A stretch of 64,000 bases of DNA from an uncultured Bacteroides sp. GTDB lineage: Bacteria; Bacteroidota; Bacteroidia; Bacteroidales; Bacteroidaceae. The first letter of the stretch is position 1. The number at the start of each line of letters is the position of its first letter. Of the stretch, positions 59,842 to 64,000 are shown one piece after another. The DNA lies in NCBI GenBank assembly GCA_937890825.1, contig CALADS010000074.1, positions 124,001 through 188,000 of the forward strand, read 5' to 3'. Below the pieces are notes generated by a model. That model saw nothing but the letters and a program-made list of their open reading frames with translations, was not told where the DNA came from and searched no databases. The translations under genes were made by a program, and so were the position numbers.

Positions 59842-61527
59842 ATGAGTACAAATAACTCCTCCCGCTTTGTTCCCCTCATTATTGCCGTCAGTGTAGTGAC
59901 AGGCATCTTGATAGGAACCTTCTATGCCAAACACCATGGAGGCAACCGATTAGGCATCATCAACGGCTCGTCTAATAAGCTAAATGCCTTATTAAGAGTT
60001 ATTGATGACCAATACGTCGACACTGTGAAAATGGATGATTTGGTAGAGAAAGCCATGCCGCAGATTTTAGCAGAACTCGATCCCCATTCCACCTATATTC
60101 CAGCACAGAAACTAGAAGCTGTAAATTCCGAACTCGAAGGTAGCTTTAGCGGCATCGGAGTCCAGTTCACTATCCAAGAAGACACTATTCATATCAACAG
60201 TGTCATTGCAGGAGGACCATCTGAGAAAGTGGGTTTAATGGCAGGCGACCGCATCGTACAAGTGAACGATAGTCTCTTTGTAGGTGATGGACTTAGCAAC
60301 GAAAAAGCGATGAAATATCTAAAAGGCCCCAAAGGAAGTTCCGTAAAGTTAGGCATAAAACGAACAGGCATTAAGGAACTGATGAGCTTTACCATTGTAC
60401 GGGGTGACATACCACAAAATAGCATCGATGCTGCCTACATGCTAGACAACCAGTTTGGCTACATTTTAATCAGTAAATTTGGACGTACTACACATGTAGA
60501 ATTGCTTACCGCCATTGCCGAACTTACCCGACAACATTGCCAAGGGCTGGTAATAGACCTACGCGACAATACTGGAGGATACATGGAAGCAGCCATCCGT
60601 ATGGTCAATGAATTCTTGTCAGAAGGTAAGCTAATAGTCTACACACAAGGACGCAAATACCCACGCATGGAAGAGTACGCCAACGGCACTGGAAGTTGCC
60701 AGAAAATGCCCGTCGTAGTATTGGTAAACGAAAGTTCTGCTTCAGCCAGCGAAATCTTTGCCGGGGCCATACAAGACAACGACCGCGGCATCGTAGTAGG
60801 ACGCCGTTCGTTTGGCAAGGGATTGGTGCAGCAGCCCATTGACTTCAGCGACGGTTCGGCCATCCGACTCACTATTGCCCGTTATCACACGCCATCGGGA
60901 CGATGCATCCAACGCCCCTACAAGAACGGCAAAGACGCAAAGTACGAAATGGATTGGATTACGCGTTATGAACACGGTGAATTCTTCTCGAAAGACAGTA
61001 TCAAGCTAAACGAGAACTTGAAATATTACACTTCTCTCGGCCGCACCGTATATGGCGGTGGAGGCATCATGCCCGATGTATTCGTACCGCAAGACACCAC
61101 CGGTATATCTTCTTATCTGATAGAAGTTAGCAATAAAGGACTGATTCTACAGTTCAGTTTCCAATACAGCGACCGAAACCGCCAGAAGTTAAGCGAATGC
61201 AAAGACGAAACCGAAATGCTGAAATACCTGCGCAGACAAGGCATATTAGAACAGTTTATCCGCTATGCCGACAGTAAAGGGGTAAAGCGACGCAATCTGC
61301 TGATCAATCGTTCGCGCAAATTATTGGAAAGAAATCTCTACGGCAACATTATCTATAACATATTGGGACGTCAGGAATACATCCGCTACATCAATCATAG
61401 CGATGCCACCGTACTGAAAGCCTTGGAGATTCTGAACAACGGGGAAGCATTTCCCCAGCCACCGGCACCAATGCCTGCTACAGAGCATGCCGACAAAACA
61501 GAACCTGCACTAAAGGCTAAAGTTTAG
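59842..61527 (+). CDS. S41-family C-terminal processing protease (CtpA-like)
   Basis: 561 residues. A signal anchor (PLIIAVSVVTGILIGTFYA, about 10-28) leads to the PDZ domain (about 90-170) with EGSFSGIGVQFTIQED, and then the Ser-Lys protease core, with VLVNESSASASEIFAGAIQDN and RRSFGKGLVQQP. It cleaves proteins at their C-termini in the periplasm. The C-terminus extends about 150 residues beyond the core. Confidence 0.95.
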   Translation: MSTNNSSRFVPLIIAVSVVTGILIGTFYAKHHGGNRLGIINGSSNKLNALLRVIDDQYVDTVKMDDLVEKAMPQILAELDPHSTYIPAQKLEAVNSELEGSFSGIGVQFTIQEDTIHINSVIAGGPSEKVGLMAGDRIVQVNDSLFVGDGLSNEKAMKYLKGPKGSSVKLGIKRTGIKELMSFTIVRGDIPQNSIDAAYMLDNQFGYILISKFGRTTHVELLTAIAELTRQHCQGLVIDLRDNTGGYMEAAIRMVNEFLSEGKLIVYTQGRKYPRMEEYANGTGSCQKMPVVVLVNESSASASEIFAGAIQDNDRGIVVGRRSFGKGLVQQPIDFSDGSAIRLTIARYHTPSGRCIQRPYKNGKDAKYEMDWITRYEHGEFFSKDSIKLNENLKYYTSLGRTVYGGGGIMPDVFVPQDTTGISSYLIEVSNKGLILQFSFQYSDRNRQKLSECKDETEMLKYLRRQGILEQFIRYADSKGVKRRNLLINRSRKLLERNLYGNIIYNILGRQEYIRYINHSDATVLKALEILNNGEAFPQPPAPMPATEHADKTEPALKAKV

Positions 61528-61563
61528 TCTATCTTATGAAAAAGATTTAATGAGATACTTTAT

Positions 61564-62142
61564 ATGACCGATTCTTTAAAAGAACAGAAAAAAGCCCTGC
61601 GCAGACAGATAGCCCTACTGAAAAAACAGCATCAAGCCGAAGCAGGGCAGCAGTCGGTTGCTATAATGACCGCTTTGGAAGCCCATCCGGTCTTCCAAGC
61701 GGCACATACCGTATTGCTCTATCACTCTCTGCCCGATGAAGTATGTACCCATACCTTTATCCGTACATGGAGCGCGACAAAAAAAATCCTGCTTCCGGTG
61801 GTGGCAGGCGAAGAACTAGAGCTACGCCTCTACACCGGACCGCAAGACTTGACCATAGGTAGTTACGGTATCCTAGAACCTGTTGGAAAAACAATTTCCT
61901 CGTATACAGATATCGACTTGATTGTGGTACCTGGAGTAGCCTTTGACTACCATGGATATCGGTTGGGCAGGGGTAAAGGGTATTACGACCGTCTGTTACC
62001 TCACCTGCCACAAGCTTACAAGCTAGGCATTTGTTTTCCTTACCAACTACTGCCTCATCTGCCAGCCGAATCTTTCGACATCGCCATGGACGAAGTGCTC
62101 ACTATTCAGCCAGCATCTTCCACACTGCCGGAAGCGAAGTAA
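61564..62142 (+). CDS. fau: 5-formyltetrahydrofolate cyclo-ligase
   Basis: 192 residues. The ATP-binding signature GYRLGRGKGYYDRLL and the N-terminal EQKKALRRQ are present. It turns 5-formyl-THF into methenyl-THF. Its 3' end overlaps the convergent nnr gene by 41 bases, so the last 13 codons share DNA with nnr. Confidence 0.95.
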   Translation: MTDSLKEQKKALRRQIALLKKQHQAEAGQQSVAIMTALEAHPVFQAAHTVLLYHSLPDEVCTHTFIRTWSATKKILLPVVAGEELELRLYTGPQDLTIGSYGILEPVGKTISSYTDIDLIVVPGVAFDYHGYRLGRGKGYYDRLLPHLPQAYKLGICFPYQLLPHLPAESFDIAMDEVLTIQPASSTLPEAK

Positions 62143-63616
62143 CCAAATCGCCGGCAGTCAAGGCTATCATTCCTTTTTTCCGGGCAGCTGCATCTCCGGC
62201 CAATCCATGCACAAATACCCCCAAGCGAGCCGCTAATTCCGGCTGATACCCTTGTGACAACAAGGCTAGCAGTATACCCGTCAGAACATCGCCGCTGCCC
62301 GCCGTGGCCATACCCGGATTTCCCGTAGTATTAAAGAAACACTTGCCTTGCGGAGTGATTACCGCTGAATAAGCACCCTTCAGCACAATATACACTTGAG
62401 CCTTCTGAGCCAGTTCGCGTGCCTTCATCAGCCGGTCGTACGACGATTGACACCTGCCTACAAGCCGTTCCAATTCCTTAGGGTGAGGCGTCAAAATAGA
62501 ACCCTTAGGCAAACGTCCTAGGTATGTACGGTGTTCGCCCAACAAATTCAAAGCGTCGGCATCCACCACCATCGGCATCGAACATAAGTCTATTTGTTCC
62601 AGCAGTGCATTGACCGTTTCAGGCGATTGACCCAATCCTGGACCAATAGCAACAGCTTGATAATCATCCACATCAGTCGATGTAGCAAAACACGTCTCAC
62701 TGAAATCCAATTCCGTCATAGCCTCAGGAACCGCCGTCTGCACAATGAAATTATTACAAAAAGGTACATGCACCTTCAGCAGACCGATACCTGAACGCAG
62801 GGCAGCCTTAGCAGCTAGCACTGATGCGCCTGCCATACCTTGGCAGCCCGCTATCAGCATCCCCCGTCCAAAGTCACCCTTGTGTGCAAACTTCTCCCGT
62901 GGCTTCACCCATCCGTCAGTTTCCTCGGGTTCTGTCAGGTAGAAATTCGTAGCCATCTCTTCCATTGCCTCCTCGTTCAACCCGATATCCAGCACCTCCC
63001 ATTCACCCACATAGGGTGCATTTTCTGCAAAGAGGAACGATAATTTTGGAGTCTGCAGTGTAAGCGTCAGTTGAGCCCGTATGATGTGCGCCGGCAGATT
63101 TCCAGCATTATCCTCGCCCATCAGCCCCGACGGCAAATCAATAGCCACTACCTGTGCAGGCGAAGCATTGATATAACGTACCACTGCCGCAAACCCTCCA
63201 TTTAAGGGTTTGTTGAGCCCACTACCAAAAAGTCCATCAATCACTACATGACTTTCGGTGAGTATAGGCGGCGTAAAACGAGCGGTTATCTCGTGCAACT
63301 CTACCCCTGAGCACTCGACCAGCCGTTGACGATTAAGTTCGCAAGCCTCCGAGAGTTCCCCCGTGATATTAAATAAGAACACCTCTACTCGATACCCCCG
63401 CTGAGCCAACATACGCGCCATGGCCAATGCATCACCACCGTTGTTACCTGGTCCTGCAAACAAGGTAAAAGGAGTATCCAGACTACTCCACCGCTTTACC
63501 ACAGCCTCGGTCAGCACCGTAGCCGCACGTTCCATTAAATCCACAGAAGAGATTCCCTCTTCCTCCATTGTTCTAGCATCCAAATCTTTGATGCTAACCG
63601 TAGAAAATATTTTCAT
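62102..63616 (-). CDS. nnr: Bifunctional NAD(P)H-hydrate epimerase / ADP-dependent dehydratase
   Basis: 504 residues, the usual fusion. Residues 1-210 are the YjeF N-terminal epimerase domain (FAGPGNNGGDALAMARML), and 225-500 the YjeF C-terminal dehydratase with GMLIAGCQGMAGASVLAA, GPGLGQSPETV and the ADP-binding NTTGNPGMATAGSGDVLTG. It repairs damaged NAD(P)H. It converges on fau and overlaps it. Confidence 0.97.
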   Translation of the reverse strand: MKIFSTVSIKDLDARTMEEEGISSVDLMERAATVLTEAVVKRWSSLDTPFTLFAGPGNNGGDALAMARMLAQRGYRVEVFLFNITGELSEACELNRQRLVECSGVELHEITARFTPPILTESHVVIDGLFGSGLNKPLNGGFAAVVRYINASPAQVVAIDLPSGLMGEDNAGNLPAHIIRAQLTLTLQTPKLSFLFAENAPYVGEWEVLDIGLNEEAMEEMATNFYLTEPEETDGWVKPREKFAHKGDFGRGMLIAGCQGMAGASVLAAKAALRSGIGLLKVHVPFCNNFIVQTAVPEAMTELDFSETCFATSTDVDDYQAVAIGPGLGQSPETVNALLEQIDLCSMPMVVDADALNLLGEHRTYLGRLPKGSILTPHPKELERLVGRCQSSYDRLMKARELAQKAQVYIVLKGAYSAVITPQGKCFFNTTGNPGMATAGSGDVLTGILLALLSQGYQPELAARLGVFVHGLAGDAAARKKGMIALTAGDLVTSLPAVWKMLAE

Positions 63617-63647
63617 CGTTTTAATCCTCTATCTAATGTTTTCCCTG

Positions 63648-63655
63648 CAAAAGTA
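63648..63655 (-). promoter_or_regulatory. Promoter -7 element of nnr
   Basis: The minus strand reads TACTTTTG, matching TAnnTTTG, 31 bases before the nnr start. Confidence 0.5.
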
Positions 63656-63708
63656 CACAAATTCCGCAAAATTGCCGAAGATGATACAAGGGTATAAAAT
63701 AAAAATTG

Positions 63709-63716
63709 TAATTTTG
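63709..63716 (+). promoter_or_regulatory. Promoter -7 element of hpt
   Basis: TAATTTTG matches TAnnTTTG, 29 bases before the hpt start. It sits back to back with the nnr promoter. Confidence 0.5.
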
Positions 63717-63745
63717 TACCAATTATCAAAAACCCTAAACTTGTT

Positions 63746-64000
63746 ATGGACACCATACAGATTAAAGACAAACAGTTCACCGTCTCCATCAAGGAGCAGG
63801 ACATTTTAAAGGAAGTATCCCGTGTGGCGGGTGAAATCAACCGAGATTTGGCCGGAAAGAATCCGCTGTTTCTCAGCGTGCTCAATGGTTCTTTCATGTT
63901 TACTTCCGACTTGATGAAACGCATTACCATTCCGTGTGAAATCTCGTTCGTAAAACTAGCCTCGTACCAAGGCGTGTCTTCCACCGGTGTCATCAAGGAG
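63746..64000 (+). CDS. hpt: Hypoxanthine phosphoribosyltransferase, N-terminal part
   Basis: The first 85 codons of a gene that runs off the right edge. The start MDTIQIKDKQFTVSIKEQD and the block LFLSVLNGSFMFTSDLMKRI fit HPRT. It salvages hypoxanthine to IMP. The PRPP motif lies outside the window, so the call depends on the N-terminal half. Confidence 0.88.
   Translation, partial: MDTIQIKDKQFTVSIKEQDILKEVSRVAGEINRDLAGKNPLFLSVLNGSFMFTSDLMKRITIPCEISFVKLASYQGVSSTGVIKE

Overview
The window looks like a chromosome segment of a gut Bacteroidaceae bacterium (Bacteroides or Phocaeicola). The signs are two SusC/SusD-type glycan-uptake loci with ECF sigma/FecR pairs, many lipoproteins with acidic residues just after the lipobox cysteine, DUF1735/LamG and DUF4270 families, and promoters fitting the Bacteroides -7 consensus TAnnTTTG. 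I cannot fix the species. Most intergenic ends carry a readable hairpin terminator.

Layout. 1-3291: end of the nuo operon (nuoL partial, nuoM, nuoN), closed by a long hairpin. 3326-7780: a scarred region with an intact Bro-N protein, a beta-helix lipoprotein, and two collapsed remnants of probable defence genes (a DUF262 protein and an MmeI-like restriction-methyltransferase), with 22-bp tandem repeats and a duplicated 75-bp promoter-like segment. 7781-32285: two parallel polysaccharide utilisation modules, both read leftwards. Each has SusC (with STN domain), SusD, a GH18 glycosidase and a DUF1735-LamG lipoprotein, and each is headed by a FecR anti-sigma gene and a divergent ECF sigma gene. 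The second module also has GH20 hexosaminidase and GH2 beta-galactosidase, set behind a strong terminator. The gene set suggests use of host N-glycans: GH18 would release glycan at the cell surface, and GH2 and GH20 would trim Gal and GlcNAc. No GH92, sialidase or fucosidase is present here.

32397-39454: rplU-rpmA, a Crp/Fnr-like regulator, and a four-gene lipoprotein operon that ends in a BACON-metzincin protease. The second lipoprotein is built of three repeats of a beta domain and the third lipoprotein has related segments; this is the least understood protein system in the window. 39487-49114: serS, a fused NfnAB-like flavoprotein, panC-panD, a truncated GT5 glycogen-synthase-like protein with a DUF4270 lipoprotein, and guaA. 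49160-54793: a Crp/Fnr regulator divergent from a three-gene alpha-glucan operon (debranching enzyme, GT4 glycosyltransferase, GH57-like protein). The GH57-like protein lacks both expected catalytic carboxylates.

54824-64000: mscL, gapA, M3 peptidase, a small lipoprotein, dCMP deaminase, S41 protease, 5-formyl-THF cyclo-ligase, nnr and the start of hpt. No tRNA, rRNA, CRISPR array or intact insertion sequence was seen. All family names come from reading motifs, without any database search.
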